64,000 nucleotides of DNA, from positions 12,982,501 through 13,046,500 of the forward strand of contig JAUCBN010000025.1 of the NCBI GenBank assembly GCA_035048815.1, read 5' to 3'. The translations under genes and the position numbers were made by a program. The notes below the pieces were generated by a model. The model was given only the letters and a program-made list of their open reading frames with translations, had not been told where the DNA came from and searched no databases. The stretch is from Abelmoschus esculentus (lineage: Eukaryota; Streptophyta; Magnoliopsida; Malvales; Malvaceae). Below are positions 22,680 to 35,150 of this stretch, piece by piece (within the stretch, counting starts at the first letter, position 1; every line of letters starts with the position of its first letter).

Positions 22680-23130
22680 AGGGTAATTGCAAAATTACCT
22701 ATACTCCAAAAATAAAGATTTTTGGATGAAAGCTAGGTCATGAGGCTGTACCAACTGCAAAAAAATGACAACCGCAGGGATTGGTTCTGGCTTATGTAAG
22801 CTATATGAAAGGGAAAAAGGATCATTGGTACATGCTTTGAGAGAATGCCAGCAGGTGAAGGATGTTTTTATGAGCCAAGTGGTCTGGCACTAAGTCTTCC
22901 CAAGGACTCATTTAGTAACAACAAGGAATGGATGGAATCTATTCTGGGAACTGTCAATCCATAATAGTTCAATCTCTTTTAAATCATTCTGTGGAACTTA
23001 TAGAATAGGATGAACAATTTTATGCATAATGATGTTTTATTCCCTGGTGGTTGAACAATTTAATGCATAATGATTTTTTATAGGCAAATGAGTTGGTGTC
23101 TACTTTTGTAACTTGTAGCAGACTACCTAG
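22680..23130 (+). pseudogene. LINE (non-LTR) ORF2 C-terminal remnant
   Basis: From about 22758 one frame reads GLCKLYEREKGSLVHALREC, matching the C..C-E-H-ALREC pattern of the zinc-binding domain that follows reverse transcriptase in plant LINE ORF2. After a frameshift and stops, an IILWNL.NRMNNF stretch resembles the linker before the RNase H-like domain. A 47-bp direct duplication (AACAATTTTATGCATAATGA, near 23010 and 23055) adds to the damage. The reverse transcriptase core is absent. Confidence 0.55.
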
Positions 23131-23717
23131 ATGGACTTGTAACCCTTAAAACTTAACTTGAGGAGTACGGTAGGTTTAAAACGTTGTTTTGCAACCTTAA
23201 CATTACGTAAATTGATAAAGTGATTGATTCTAAACTTGGTGAGAAGAAGTGTTTTGATCTTTAAAAGCGTAAAAGTGATGGGTTTAAGGTATTTGTCTAG
23301 ATCGGATGAAGGGAAAAGTGAAGAACTAATGATGAATTTGTGAAAAACATGTGAGGTTCATCTTATTTTGGGAGTTGTTTTTGGGGATAAGGTGTTTTAG
23401 TTGAGAGAATTTAGAGAGACGTGTGTGAAGAGAGTGACATCTGGAAAATGAGAGGAAAAAGAGGGATTTTATTTCTTAAAAAGTGTTTTATAACTCAACC
23501 AAAATGAAACTATTTTGGTTCTGGGTTAGATGGGTCAATGGAACGAGTTCGGGTCAAAGCCCATCACCCGTGAGTTTTTCTTTTTGGGAATAATAACGAG
23601 TTTGGTTCATGAGAGTTCAATGTAATTCAATTTTGCCCTTAATTGTTCTTAATTTGACTCTAAGCCTTTTGATTCTCACAATTATGTCCCTTATATCACT
23701 TAAATTGAACCCCCAAG
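23131..23717. other. Spacer before CACTA element
   Basis: No gene recognised. The last bases (AAG at 23715-23717) are the CACTA target-site duplication. Confidence 0.4.
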
Positions 23718-23851
23718 CACTAAAACAAAACAGCTTTTTACGACACTTTTAGCGGTGTTTTTTGATAAAATGCTGCAACATTTATAACTTTAGTGGCGTT
23801 TTTAAATAAACGCCACTATGTATAAGTCTTTTGTGGTGTTTTAGTAAAAAC
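23718..23851. mobile_element. CACTA left terminus and subterminal repeats
   Basis: Terminal inverted repeat followed by AGCGGTG, AGTGGCGTTT and AAACGCCACTA units. It ends at the gypsy insertion, with AAAAC at 23847-23851 as that element's TSD. Confidence 0.85.
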
Positions 23852-26469
23852 TATAACCCCTCGACCCGGTCTGGACGCCACCCGACTCGAACGAGTTACA
23901 CGGGGAATATTGAGGCTAATCTGGAGACTTGCCCCAATAAACAACCCTAAAAATTATTCTCTTTATCTTCTCTAAATGCATTAATTAGATCTTACATGTT
24001 CATGCAAGGACTGAGTTCATTTGCAGCGGAAACTAAAGAGAAACGAGTCTTAATTTAATCAAACAAGTTTTAGGGACCTAATTGTAATTTTCTAGATATT
24101 TGTGATCTAAAAGTGTACTAGATGCATTTAATAACCTATAGGGTATAAACCTCATAATCCCACAAGATTTCTAGCTGCCAATTGTCCTAGTTCCATGCTC
24201 TTAACACAAATTAAAAGCAATATTCAACAGAGTCATAACTCAACATGTATAAGCACAATCAATATGTGAATTAAATCCAAATGACTTTATTAACATAAAG
24301 CAAATATACCAATGTGTAAGATTCAATATTCAACTATTCAATAATCGACTTATATTTCCTAAGGTTCCTCATCACCATTGCTCCCTAAACTACCTAAGGT
24401 TCTAAATATAAAAGCAACATTCTTGAGCTAAAATATGAATTAAAAAGTAATAAGAGTTTTCCTTGCTTTCCCGGATGACCATTTTAACTACTTGTAATGC
24501 AGCCCATATTATATGGAAAAATAGTTTAAAAACAAGTAATGCTCAAATAAAACCATTTGTGACTATTATGTCACTAAGATATTCAAAAATCCGCAAGTGT
24601 TTATCACATGGAATATGCCACAAAACAAGTCTTACATGCTTAACAAGCAATGCTTCAAAAACCTGGAGATCTTTTAGTAAAACACATGCAATTTATATTA
24701 CACAAAAATCGATAAAACATTAACACTTGCATTTTTCATATGTTGGTTAAGCGACACGAATGGAGTTTCCTCCAAATGTTGGGATAAACGGACAAACATG
24801 CGAATGGCATCGTACACCAATTCACACAGATTGACTATCACAATCTAAAGATCCCACCTTGGTGTCTGTGATAATTTGCCATACCCGAATATGATAAGGT
24901 AACAGTTATATCACACAACACTAGGCTAACCTCTAATGCGTCACTCAAGGAATTTATACACGTACGGATTTTAATTTATAGTGCACTCACATCCTATTGA
25001 TCGATCAACTTATCCCAGGCCCATCACTTAATATCCAACATAAAACAAAACCAAATGCTCAAGTTTACATTAAAAAAGTAAAAAAGAATACATGAATTCC
25101 TCTATTTCTTATGCACAATTATTTTAAAACAGAGGAATCATTAAGACCAATTTAAAAATATTCACATGAGCATTTGTTCACATGCATAAATACATATGCA
25201 CAATTATTTAACGAGCATGGCTAACACATAGAAAAATAGCATAATATGGGAAAACCGATTTACGAGAGCAAACGAAAAACTTACCCCGAAGTATAGGGAG
25301 GTTTCTCACACCTTCCTTACACTCCCAAAAATTTTGAAAACAAGGTTAAAATACTGCCGAAGCAGCCCACTCTCAAATCTACTCACCGATAACCGAAACT
25401 TGTCTAACAAGTCACAGAAAACATGATTCGGCTTTCCGATCTCCCTGAAACTTGTTCATCTACCTCTTCACCTAATTCAAGCATCAAAACCAATGGGTTT
25501 AGTGCATTATAACAAACCCAAACATCCCTCAATTCGGACCAATACATGGCAGCCCTTAAAAACACCATAAAACCTAATCGAAACTCACCAAAAACCTCTC
25601 CAAACACCACCTAAACCTTAGGTACGAGATTAAATACTTAAAATCCATATTAATTAAATATAAACACTTCAAGATTCATGTATATAGGCATCAAAAATAG
25701 CCATGGAAAACCCTTGAACGAAAATCAAGAAAACAATGAATTTTTTATCAAGAAAACCGATTTTATTGGTTCAAGACTTTAAAGATTGTTTCAATCAGCC
25801 AAGAACTTAGGAATTTCATTAAATAAATTTAGGTTTTAGAGGTTTGAATTATTCTCGCCTCCAAAATTTATCCCACCCCTTCAAAGGTTTAAAAAATAGA
25901 AAACCCGTAGAAAAACGAAGAGATTTTGATGAAGAAAAATATAGGAAAATAAACCAACGGAATTTTATTAAAAAGAATGAATATTTACCTTGAAAAGATG
26001 ATGAAGATGCTGCCTTAGAGAAGAAGAAACCGAAATTTAAAGAATGGATATTTTTAAAAAGTGAATTTTTGGGTTTTAGATCAAAATTAGAGAATTTTGA
26101 TTACTTAGGTTAAAACAAGGGATTAAAGGTTGTTTATATAGGCTCTTGGAAGGTTTAGATCAAATAGTATTAGGATTATATTAAATTACTTTAAAGATCC
26201 AAAATTTTGGCTTAGTTTATAAAATTGTCCTCAAGTTTTCAATTTTTACAAAATAGTAACTAATTTCAAAATCTTAGGGATTCAAGGGTCAATTTTCAAA
26301 ATTGAGTTTACCTAAGTCAATTAAGAATTTTAGAATATTTTTCCATAATTTTTTTATTAAAAAATAATTTTTAAGAATTTAATCTCGAACTAGGCTAAAC
26401 CAACAAAACTAGTCCACTAGACCTCTAAACCGGCCTCTAAATTTCTAGACCGAATTTTGGTGCGTTACA
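23852..26469 (-). repeat. 3' LTR of family-B element
   Basis: 2.6 kb, ending GTTACA at 26469 beside a complementary polypurine tract (CTCTCCCCCAC). It matches the solo LTR at 11577-14619 in opposite orientation and also 47025-49553. Confidence 0.85.
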
Positions 26470-27170
26470 ACTCTCCCCCACTTAAAAATTTCGTCCTCGA
26501 AATTTTCACCATGGAAAAAGGTAAGGAAACTTCACCATCACAACTTCCTTTCACCCCCACATGACTTTCCCATCATCATGATACCTCCTAACATACTCTG
26601 ACCTACCTAACTACCTAAAGCCTATTCCCACACACCAGGAAACAACCCAAACATTTCACCAAATCGTCCTCAAGACAACAACACATGAAAACTTCCTCTA
26701 AAACGCGAGAAAACTTTTGACTACTACGATCTTACCGAAAGAACTAGCAACACTTACTCCAAGGTTCATGTTTTCTACAAGTATATCTAAAGTTTTACAT
26801 TGCTCTCGTTAAATGGTTTGCTTCCATACTAGTATTTCTATGTAATAAAAATAAAATTTAAAACCAACTGAGTCATCCAGAAGCAAGGTGTCTACTAGCT
26901 CAAGTCAATCTAAACCTAAAGTAGTAGGAGCAATGGGAACCTTATGAACATCATGTTTAACTATAAACATAACATGATTTAATCTCAGTAGAATTTAAGC
27001 AAAGACCGTGCATATCATATCAGCATATAAAGCAAACACCGTGCAAAACATCAAAGCATATTAAACAATCACCGTGCATAACAACATAACATAAATTTTT
27101 AACAATTAAATCCTAAAGTTTCATAAAACTACCCCAAAGATTCATAAACATAAGCTCTGATACCAACAAA
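26470..27170 (-). mobile_element. Reduced interior of family-B element
   Basis: Only 0.7 kb lies between the LTRs. At the left (near 26492-26512) is the complement of a pol-end FRGRNF-type coding tail followed by the polypurine tract; at the right is the PBS. Between them there is no coding sequence, only spaced ACCGTGCA repeats at 27005-27085. Gag and pol have been deleted. Confidence 0.7.
27154..27165 (-). other. Primer-binding site of family-B element
   Basis: GCTCTGATACCA, the complement of the initiator tRNA-Met PBS, five bases from the 5' LTR end (TGTAACCCC at 27171). Confidence 0.8.
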
Positions 27171-27234
27171 TGTAACCCCCTCGACCTGGTCTAGACGCCA
27201 CCCGACTCGAATGAGTTACACGGGGAATATCGAG
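27171..27234 (-). repeat. 5' LTR of family B, first 64 bp
   Basis: It matches the left end of the 3' LTR and is cut after GGGGAATATCGAG by the Athila-like LTR. The rest of this LTR resumes at 47025. Confidence 0.8.
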
Positions 27235-28636
27235 TGGTGATGGATAAGAAGTCCTATGTAATTTCACCTTTCGCCAAATTGTAGTATTTAAGATGTCGAA
27301 CCCACAGGGATTGGATTGACTTCACTACTTCTTAATCCTACACTTATAAAAATAAAAACACAAGTAATTTGATGGGTTGAAGTAACTAAATTAACCACTT
27401 AAAAGTTAAATAAAAGAAGAGAATAAAAATGATAGAAGTGAGGCCAAGTTGAGTGCTTTGTAGAGGAGAATCCAGTTTTACTAATTATCCACTTATTAAG
27501 GCAATGGGTTGACTTGCCGTCTCGACGGGTCGCACTACGGGTTGCCGCAGCTGCCTAGGCGGGGTTATGCCTTATCGACAATTAAACTTTCCATAGTTTG
27601 ATAGAGCATCCTTGTATGTCTTCTTCCTTATCCCTAAGCGAAGAGAACTGTTAGAACCCATGTCTTGATGATACCTCTCGGCGTGAACCAAGGGTTAATA
27701 ACAACCAAACACATGCGTCTTATTTGTCGCTGAAATCCTAGGCGGTTTATCTCTAAACTGGATTAGTCAATGTCCTTGAGCAAAGACCGTATTCTCTCGT
27801 TTCGTGACACTAACTCTCCCGACATTAGACAAATAAGTTTTTCTTCACATACTATCATCTCGATCTCATATGAAAAGAAGATTGATTTCCAAGAGAGAAT
27901 AAACTATGAAAATAGGTTTGCATTAATAAATATCAAATATAATACAACATTCTTCCCCAACTACTCCACAAACAACCTAAACCTCGAGAGATATTTAGAA
28001 CATGGTGTAGTCGGCGGCTAAGGGTTTATGCTATTGGATTTCGACTCTCCTCCCTTCTATCGATGATTATGTCTAGCCCTAATGAATGGCTTATATAGGC
28101 TAAGCCCTAGGTTAAAGTTTTCCATGCTAGGAAAGAGTTCTAAAAGTGAAAAAAAAATACATTCTCCTAATTATACAATAACACTTTATTTTATTTCTTA
28201 AAATAACTCTTCTTTCCCGTACTTGACTTTGACCAGGGATTGACTCCTTAAATCAGCTTCGTCTTTCACTCTCTTTATGTCCGTTAGAATCGGCATCTTT
28301 TTCTCTATCTATCGAACACCATTTTTCATCTTCAATCTGCTGTCGCGGCATCCGAAGTGCTACCGTGGCGGGTGCTTCATCTGCATTTCATATTTTTTTA
28401 CCAGCATCCATATTCTTGTTTGGCCATTCCTATGAAGTAGTTTCCTGCCTAGGAAAGAAAACCATCAAATGCATTTGTTTTATGCCAAATAATGGATAAA
28501 TTCATAATTTAAGTATTCGGATGCTGAAATATAGAAAATAAGCAAAATTATCCAATATTGCCCTTAAATTTGTCCTTAATTAGCAATAAACGAGTGGGAA
28601 AATGATATAAGAAATATGACTTTTAGACACTCATCA
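27235..28636 (-). repeat. 3' LTR of Athila-like element
   Basis: 1.4 kb, from TGGTGATGG to ACTCATCA. The first 560 bp match 36375-36938 closely. On the minus strand GTTCAAGATTGGGTGTATT precedes it as a polypurine-like tract. Confidence 0.8.
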
Positions 28637-29031
28637 AATACACCCAATCTTGAACTATTTTTTGTCCTCAAGCAATGCAAAAGATAGATTTAAGTAAGGA
28701 ATTTTAAAGTAATATATCATCCTGCCTGCTGCGGTAGAATTCCTTTCTTAACTCGGCCTTTTCTAGGTTCTAGGAATTCCTCGGAACTGGACTATGAGTC
28801 TTAGTGGGTGTGTGCTTAGCTGTGCCAAAGCTGATTTTATAAGTTCTAATCCTTTATCTTTCTCAAAACTTCCGAGTTAGATTTTTATTCAAATATTTTT
28901 CTTTTCTTTCTCTCTATTTGTATATAAATATATATTGCTATATACTTATACTGCTTGAGCCAATTTTGGGCATCTCAAGTGTTTAGCTATTCCTACTAGA
29001 GCCAATTTCGAGCACCTCTAGTAAGTGGGAG
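28637..29031 (-). mobile_element. Family-C noncoding interior next to 3' LTR
   Basis: No coding frame recognised. It contains two similar GAGCCAATTT..GAGCACCTC units near 28958-29020. It is interrupted by the solo LTR and continues at 31217. Confidence 0.5.
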
Positions 29032-31216
29032 TGTAACACCCTGACCTGGATGTCAAATTGGGCCTCCGGCCCAAAACCTATATTCTAAAATTTCCTTCGA
29101 AGGCCCAACAAATAAAATCCAATTCAAGTCCAAAATACGATTCATAAAATTCATTTAAGTTAAAACGTAAGCAAAAATAGTAAAAAATAATCAGAGCTCC
29201 AATATTACAAATCATTAAAACATTCGACCCAAATTAAAATAAACAGAGTTACATTACATAGGGTTCGACATAGTACTAGCCCACTAAATCTAATACATGT
29301 ACTCTGACAACACGGTCGATGCTGAAATCCAAACCTTGATGGTGCTTCACGAATCGGCTTCACCTAACCTACGCACGAAAACACATTTCGAACGTTGAGC
29401 TACTAAAGCTCAGTGGGTACGCCGAACTCGGCCAACATCATGCATATCATAAGCAGTAAAGCATAACATATAAAATATCGTGCATGATATGATGTTCTAG
29501 CATGCTTGCCTACCACATGGCATAAACAATATATAATATCGCACACAGCATATACATGTCACATCACAAAATAACATACAAGAGTGAGGCCCGCGTCCAC
29601 ACAGCATCGGGACCCTACACTCAAGATTGAGGCCACCCTCAAATCCTATGCCCGGAATGTTACATCAGACATCTTCGAATGAGGCTGTCCAACGTTCGGA
29701 AAGGGGTGGAGGCCTCCCAACCAACCCCATGCTCAGAATGTTACATCGAACATCTTCGAGTGAGGCCGCCCAACACTCGGAATAAAAGTCTTCAAAACAT
29801 CATCCGGCATGTTACATCGGATGACCTTCAACGTGTTGCAACACTTATGGATATTCGGATTTCCATCAAACAAAGACTCAAACTACACAAACGATCCACC
29901 TAGGATCCTCACATCAAAACATACCAAGAATTAACATAATTTAGTCGTTCAGGGTTAATAGCATCAAATTCGTGTTAACAATTCATTTCATTGATTATAA
30001 GATTCATTATAACCTTTAATTCTCTTATCGAACCTCAAACAATACTTATCTTGTCAAGTTTTCGCGGGGGTATCGATACCCTTATATGGGGTATCGAACC
30101 ACCCTGCCTCGATGCCCATCCAAAGAAGGCATCGAACCATGGGTATCGATACCAGTATCGATACCCTTTGACCATTTTCAAAGTCAACGAAAAGAAGACC
30201 CTCCAGCATCGATACTGGCATCGATGCCATTATGCCACTAGAGGTCCCGGTATCGAACCATGGTTCGACACCCTAGCCCACATAGTCTATTCTCACTCAT
30301 GGGTATCGATACCGGTAGCCCATGTATCGATACCCCTGCACGAAATACAACTCTTCACTTAGAAATTTCTAAGGATTCTTCCCCAACATTAATCTATTCG
30401 ATTCTAAAGTGTTCCTATTCATTTCTAGAGATGATTAGAGTATTTTAACATCAAATTTCCAGTCATTTAACATATAAATCCAAAATCCACCATTAACGAT
30501 TCTAAAGCTTCAACCAAAAACTCATGCATAGAAATCTATATGTATGCACACTACAATGATATGGATGATGGTAGGAAGAGTTGGGAGTACCAACCTTAGC
30601 AAAGCAGCAGCAAAAACGACCCTCCTCTTCCTCTTCAAGCTTTCCCTCTTCCCAAGCTTGATGATGGCTCACAAGCCTCTTTCTCTACAAGAGAAGGATG
30701 AACAACGATTAAGAACGGTTTGGGGATGATTTCCAAAGCTTAAAACACTAAAAGACTCAGATTTAAGCTTCCACAAACCCAAACCCGAACTCAACTCAAA
30801 ACCCCCACTTAAACCTTTATCCTCACCAAAACAACACTTTCTTACCTCTTTCTAAAGATCTTAAGCACCTCTATAACTTACCCTTCAAGTTCAAAACGAG
30901 ATTCTGCAACAAAACTAACAAGATTCAACCTTTAACTATTCCTCCCTTAAGCTTTAGATGAAGAAGATGAGAGAAAGAAAACTCTTTGCACCCATGATAT
31001 CATCCTTGCAGAAAACAATACTCAAAAACCCCTCTTTGTCATCTTATTTGACATTTACCAAAAAGCCCTCACTACCCACTCATAAGCCCAACAACCAAAC
31101 AAGCCCAACAAGCCTAAGGCCCAACAAGGCCCAAACTACACAAACTCAGGGCCCAAAACCGAAGCCCAAACCCATCGGCTTAAACCGACACTCGGATCCG
31201 AATCCGGGTTGTTACA
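29032..31216 (-). mobile_element. Solo LTR of gypsy family A inside family C
   Basis: 2185 bp, TGTAACACCC to GTTGTTACA, complementary to the LTRs at 37951-40111 and 44895-47024. GGGAG at 29027-29031 and 31217-31221 is a perfect 5-bp TSD. It contains TATCGATA motifs (30066-30325) and GAATGTTACAT hairpin units (29650-29824). Open frames inside it (for example 29991-30362 and 30958-31230) are not genes. Confidence 0.9.
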
Positions 31217-31740
31217 GGGAGAAAGTATAAGTCCTAGAGCTAGTGATAGGCACCTCTATGGACTAACTAGAGCCGTTGATAGACACCTCTAGTTAAAATC
31301 TAAGCCTAAGTCCTTATTGCTTTTCAAAGAAAAGAACATGTAAAATCAACTAAGACTAGCAGTGTTTAATTATTTTCAGGTTCATAGTATAATCCTAAGT
31401 ACTAATCCTAAGAGACCTGTCTGAATTCAAGTCTGGTGAATGGTGCATACTGCTGCGGCGGCTAGATAATATATTGCTGCCGAGGCAGTTTCAATAAAAT
31501 TCGATAGACTTAAATTTTTTCTTGCAGTAAATATAAAATTGTTGAGACAGAAATTAAGACAGTAAAAGGATAATCTAAATACTTTCCATACATGACAGAT
31601 ATTTACATATTACAAAAGGGATCAATACTCCCCCAAACTCAAGGGATGTATTGTCCTCAAAGCATGAAAAGTAAGAAAAGAAAAGAAAGTCGAATATAAA
31701 GAAGACAAAAGAGAGAAATTGAAAAGACTACCGCCCTTTT
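31217..31740 (-). mobile_element. Family-C noncoding interior
   Basis: Continuation of the Athila-like interior between the solo LTR and the extra coding region. No frame recognised. Confidence 0.5.
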
Positions 31741-33388
31741 TCAAAATGCCGAGGAGGCAAAGGAGTCCTCAGAGTATCTATCGATGAGAAGCTTGCGGCG
31801 GCTCTTCGGTCGCTTTTGTACTTCCGCCTGCAGTGGGCTTGTAGATTGCTTCTTGGAGGACCGGGGTGGGTGGAATCGAATGAGAGTTGGGTTTTTGCTG
31901 ACCTCCTCCTCGGTTTCGATGTTGATTGGGGAGGTTGTTGTGGCAGACCCGGATGCCTTTCTCTTTTTGCTAGTAGGGATGGAAGCAATGTATTCGTCGA
32001 CTGCCTGCATGTCATCAAAAGAGTTGCTCCATTCTAAAGGGCTTGAGTCTTTTGCAGTAGCTTGGCATGCAGAGTCTACCCTTCTGACTGCCGCTGCCGA
32101 GTCAGCAGAAAATGGTTTGGTTGCAGCCGCTGCAGTTATGGCGGCAAGAGAGAGTGGTACGGTTGCAGAAAAAGTGGCTGTTGCAGCAGGCGCAAGTGGT
32201 GGCTGCTGAGGCACCAAGAGGTCGAATGTGAATTTTGGGAACACAATCGAGCATGCTGGGAATTTTTCATGGATAATGGATATGATCGTGCTGTTGAAGT
32301 CCCGAACGTAAGTCATGAAGACCAGCTCAGCTACCTATGCTTCATGCGATGCAGAATTTCCAGAATACCTTCTGGTGTTGGGTTGGCTTCTCCTACAGCC
32401 ACAATTGTGTCGATTGTTTATGCGGCCTCGGCAGATGTTGTGGCAGTGGTAGGAGGTATATATGCTTGTGGGATAGCGTCCTCTACTTTTATTCGTTTGA
32501 TGCATACATCCTTGGTCCAACCTTTTCTCTCTGGTGTATATGTGTCGATCGGTAGTGTAGGTACACCTTCGAGTCTTGCCAAAGCAGTTATTAAACAAGG
32601 AAAAATAAGTATTCCTCTACCTTTGGTGGCACACTCAAAGATCTGCTCACTGATGATTCGCCCGACATCAATCATTCGTTGTGGATGAGTGTCAGTCGTA
32701 GCCTATCTACCGTTTGATTATGCAATGTGGGCAGTAGATTCCTCTTTATAAAGGTATTCCACAACATTGCTTTCGGTCTTAGGTCTCGGCAGCTGACTGA
32801 ACCTCGGTGTTTCCCCGTGTTCCATTCGGCTCCCGTCATGCAGAGTTCTGCCTTCATCATCTCATAGTCGTCGTCTGTCAAGGCAGCTAAGATCGCAGCA
32901 TGTTCGTCATTTCCGATGTGAAGGCCGAAATGTGCATTTATGATGACGTCAATGATGGGGATTGCCCTTCCTTAGAGGTAAGAGTAGGGATTGTTCGCCA
33001 CTGGTCTGTGTGTATAAAATTCCTTTACCCATTCGATGTTTGTTGTTGACGGTTGCTTTGCAAACATTTGACTTGTTCCTCCTAAATCTACCGATTCTGG
33101 AAAACTCAGTGATACTCGTGCTCGACAGCCTTTGTGGAGAATCTTCTGTAGTGTGCCGCTCCGGCAGAGTTTCATTGTCGATTTGACATCGGTATTTTTG
33201 TGTGTAAAAGTGGAGAGGAAATTTGCACAGAGTAATAGTAATGAAAAAGAAGCGTGAAGGAGGAGAACTTTGCTCGTGTATTTATAAGCGGTGAGCGACG
33301 CGGCGTTTGAGGGAGCGGGGGGCGTGATTATTTCCCTTGGCGTGCAGGAGACACAACCCCAGCTGACAACCATTGGCAGCGGAAACAA
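31741..33388 (-). pseudogene. Plant-transposon-type ORF in family C, broken
   Basis: Reading from 33388 downward, one frame gives WVKEFYTHRP, a stop, GRAIPIIDVIINAHFGL, then KAMLWNTFIKRNLLPTLHN. A one-base shift at about 32675 continues with MIDVGRIISEQI and GRGILIFPCLITAL. This order (WV.EFY, RG..IP...IN..FGL, W..FI..NLLPT, .VG.II, FP.LIT.L) is that of the putative plant transposon protein domain (Pfam family recalled as PF20167). After another shift a Pro/Ala/Ser/Lys-rich tail runs from 32316 to 31741, with a basic SKKRKASGS patch. It lies 3' of gag-protease where pol would be expected. Its function is unknown, and two shifts plus a stop prevent expression. Confidence 0.55.
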
Positions 33389-33623
33389 TGCAATTTTTGA
33401 ATCCAGGCGGCATAATTCCCGACCGAAATTTTCATTCCTCTTGGGCCGCTAATGAATTGGGTTGATTACCTTCCTTTATTATTCTTTCATGGTACCTAAA
33501 AACTAAAAATCAAATTAATAGATGCTATGAAAAATATAAAATTCTAGAAACTAAATTGCGAAATAAAATTAAAATCTAAGTCCTAAAACTGAAAACTAAA
33601 AATTTAATTCCTAAAACATAAAG

Positions 33624-34842
33624 TTAAATTAAAAATAGTAAGATAGAAATTAGATTACTGGTGGAGTGCAATGGAATGCATCCCCAGCAGCAACCATCTT
33701 CCCTTTTTTTTAATAGAGGATGATGTGATGATCTAGTCAAAGTTTCCTCATCAGGTGGTTTCTTCCTCGTATGTTTTTGGTCAAGGGGTATACTACCTCG
33801 ACAGTGGTTGCCTTGGCGGGTCTTGTCCAGGCATATTGTTTCTGCATCGAAGTTAAATTCAGATTTTATCTCGATTTGTTGACATTCATTTGGTTCATCT
33901 GGATGCCTCAGAGCTTTGAAGAAATTGATCTTCACTTGTTGGTCATTCACCCGTATGATCAATTCTCCTTTTTTTACAGTCGATCAATGTTCTGCTTGTG
34001 GCTAGGAACGACCTTCCCAAGATGATTGGGGCATTTTCATCTGATTCATAATCTAAAATTAAGAAGTCAGTAGGAAATATGAATTTATCTACTCTTACCA
34101 GAATATCTTTTATCTTTCCTTTCAGTTGCACGTAAGAGCGATCTGCTAGTTGCAGCATCACCGTGGTCGGTTTTGCCTGCCCAATGCCTAGCTTTTGGAA
34201 AACTTACTTAGGCATTAGATTAATGCTGGCACCTAAGTCACACAATGCCTTGCCTACATATTGGTCTCCGATGGAACAAGGTATGATAAAGCTGCTAGGA
34301 TCTTTTCTTTTAGTTGAAGCCTTATTGTGCAGCATTGCCACACACCCTTCTGTTGCGGCAACAATTTCAAATTCCCCAATTTTTTTCCTCTTGGAGATGA
34401 TGTCCTTAAGGAACTTGGCATAGTTGGGAATTTGTTTAATTGCCTCTACCAAAGGTATATTGATATGTACCTGTTTAAGATTGTCTAAGAATTTCTTAAA
34501 CTGGTATTCTTGCTTTTGTTGTTTCAACCTTTGAGGGAATGGTAGTGGTAATCTTATATCCTCGATCCTTTCAGAGAACTGAAATTGTATCTGTGGTGCG
34601 GCTGCGGCATCTTCGTCGGTAGCATCTGTTGATTCCTGTGCCTCAAGTTTTTCTTCAGTAGCTTCTTTTGGGGCTACTGTCTCAAGTTGCTTACCTACTG
34701 TCTGAGCAGGTATTTCAGGGTCCTTTAGTTGTAATCCACTTCTGATGGATATGGCCTTACATTGTTCATGTGGACCGGTTCTAACGACTTTATTATCACT
34801 AGGTAGACCTCCTATAGGTCGGCTTTTCATCTGCTGTGCCAT
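33624..34842 (-). pseudogene. Athila-type protease region, broken
   Basis: 34842-34204 contains a NIPLVEAIKQIPNYAKFLKD-like segment and then KALCDLGASINLMPK, the Athila-type aspartic protease region with DLGAS at the active site. 34161-33943 continues with LQLADRS, VRVDKFIFPTDFLILD and IILGRSFLATSRTLID, and 33962-33624 with RVNDQQVKINFFKALRHP. These blocks are in the usual order but in different frames, so at least one frameshift and a stop separate them. The reverse transcriptase that follows in autonomous Athila elements is missing. Confidence 0.75.
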
Positions 34843-35150
34843 CTGTCCTACTGCTATTTCTAGTGTTTTGAGAGCATACTCATTATTTTACATTCTCATC
34901 TCTACTCTATCCATGAATGTATCCGCTCTCTAGATGAACTTATTGGTGTTTGCAATATATGCACCAGTTTGAGCCATGAATGTTTGCAGCGTGTTTTCCA
35001 ATGTCTGGATATTTGTCTACTGCGGCGGCAGTGCCTGCTACGGTATCTGCTGCTGAACTGTTCTATTATACTAGAATCAAGTGGGTTGCACAGTTTGATG
35101 TTGCGGGTTTAGTGCGTTGTAAGGGTTGCTCCACGAGAGGTTTGGGTGCT

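Noticed and set aside
29650..29824. CRISPR-like short repeats with variable spacers
   Set aside because: The units are few and unevenly spaced, are palindromic with changing stems, and lie inside a plant LTR.
30544..31230. Open frames inside the solo LTR
   Set aside because: They lie wholly within a family-A LTR and have no conserved domain.
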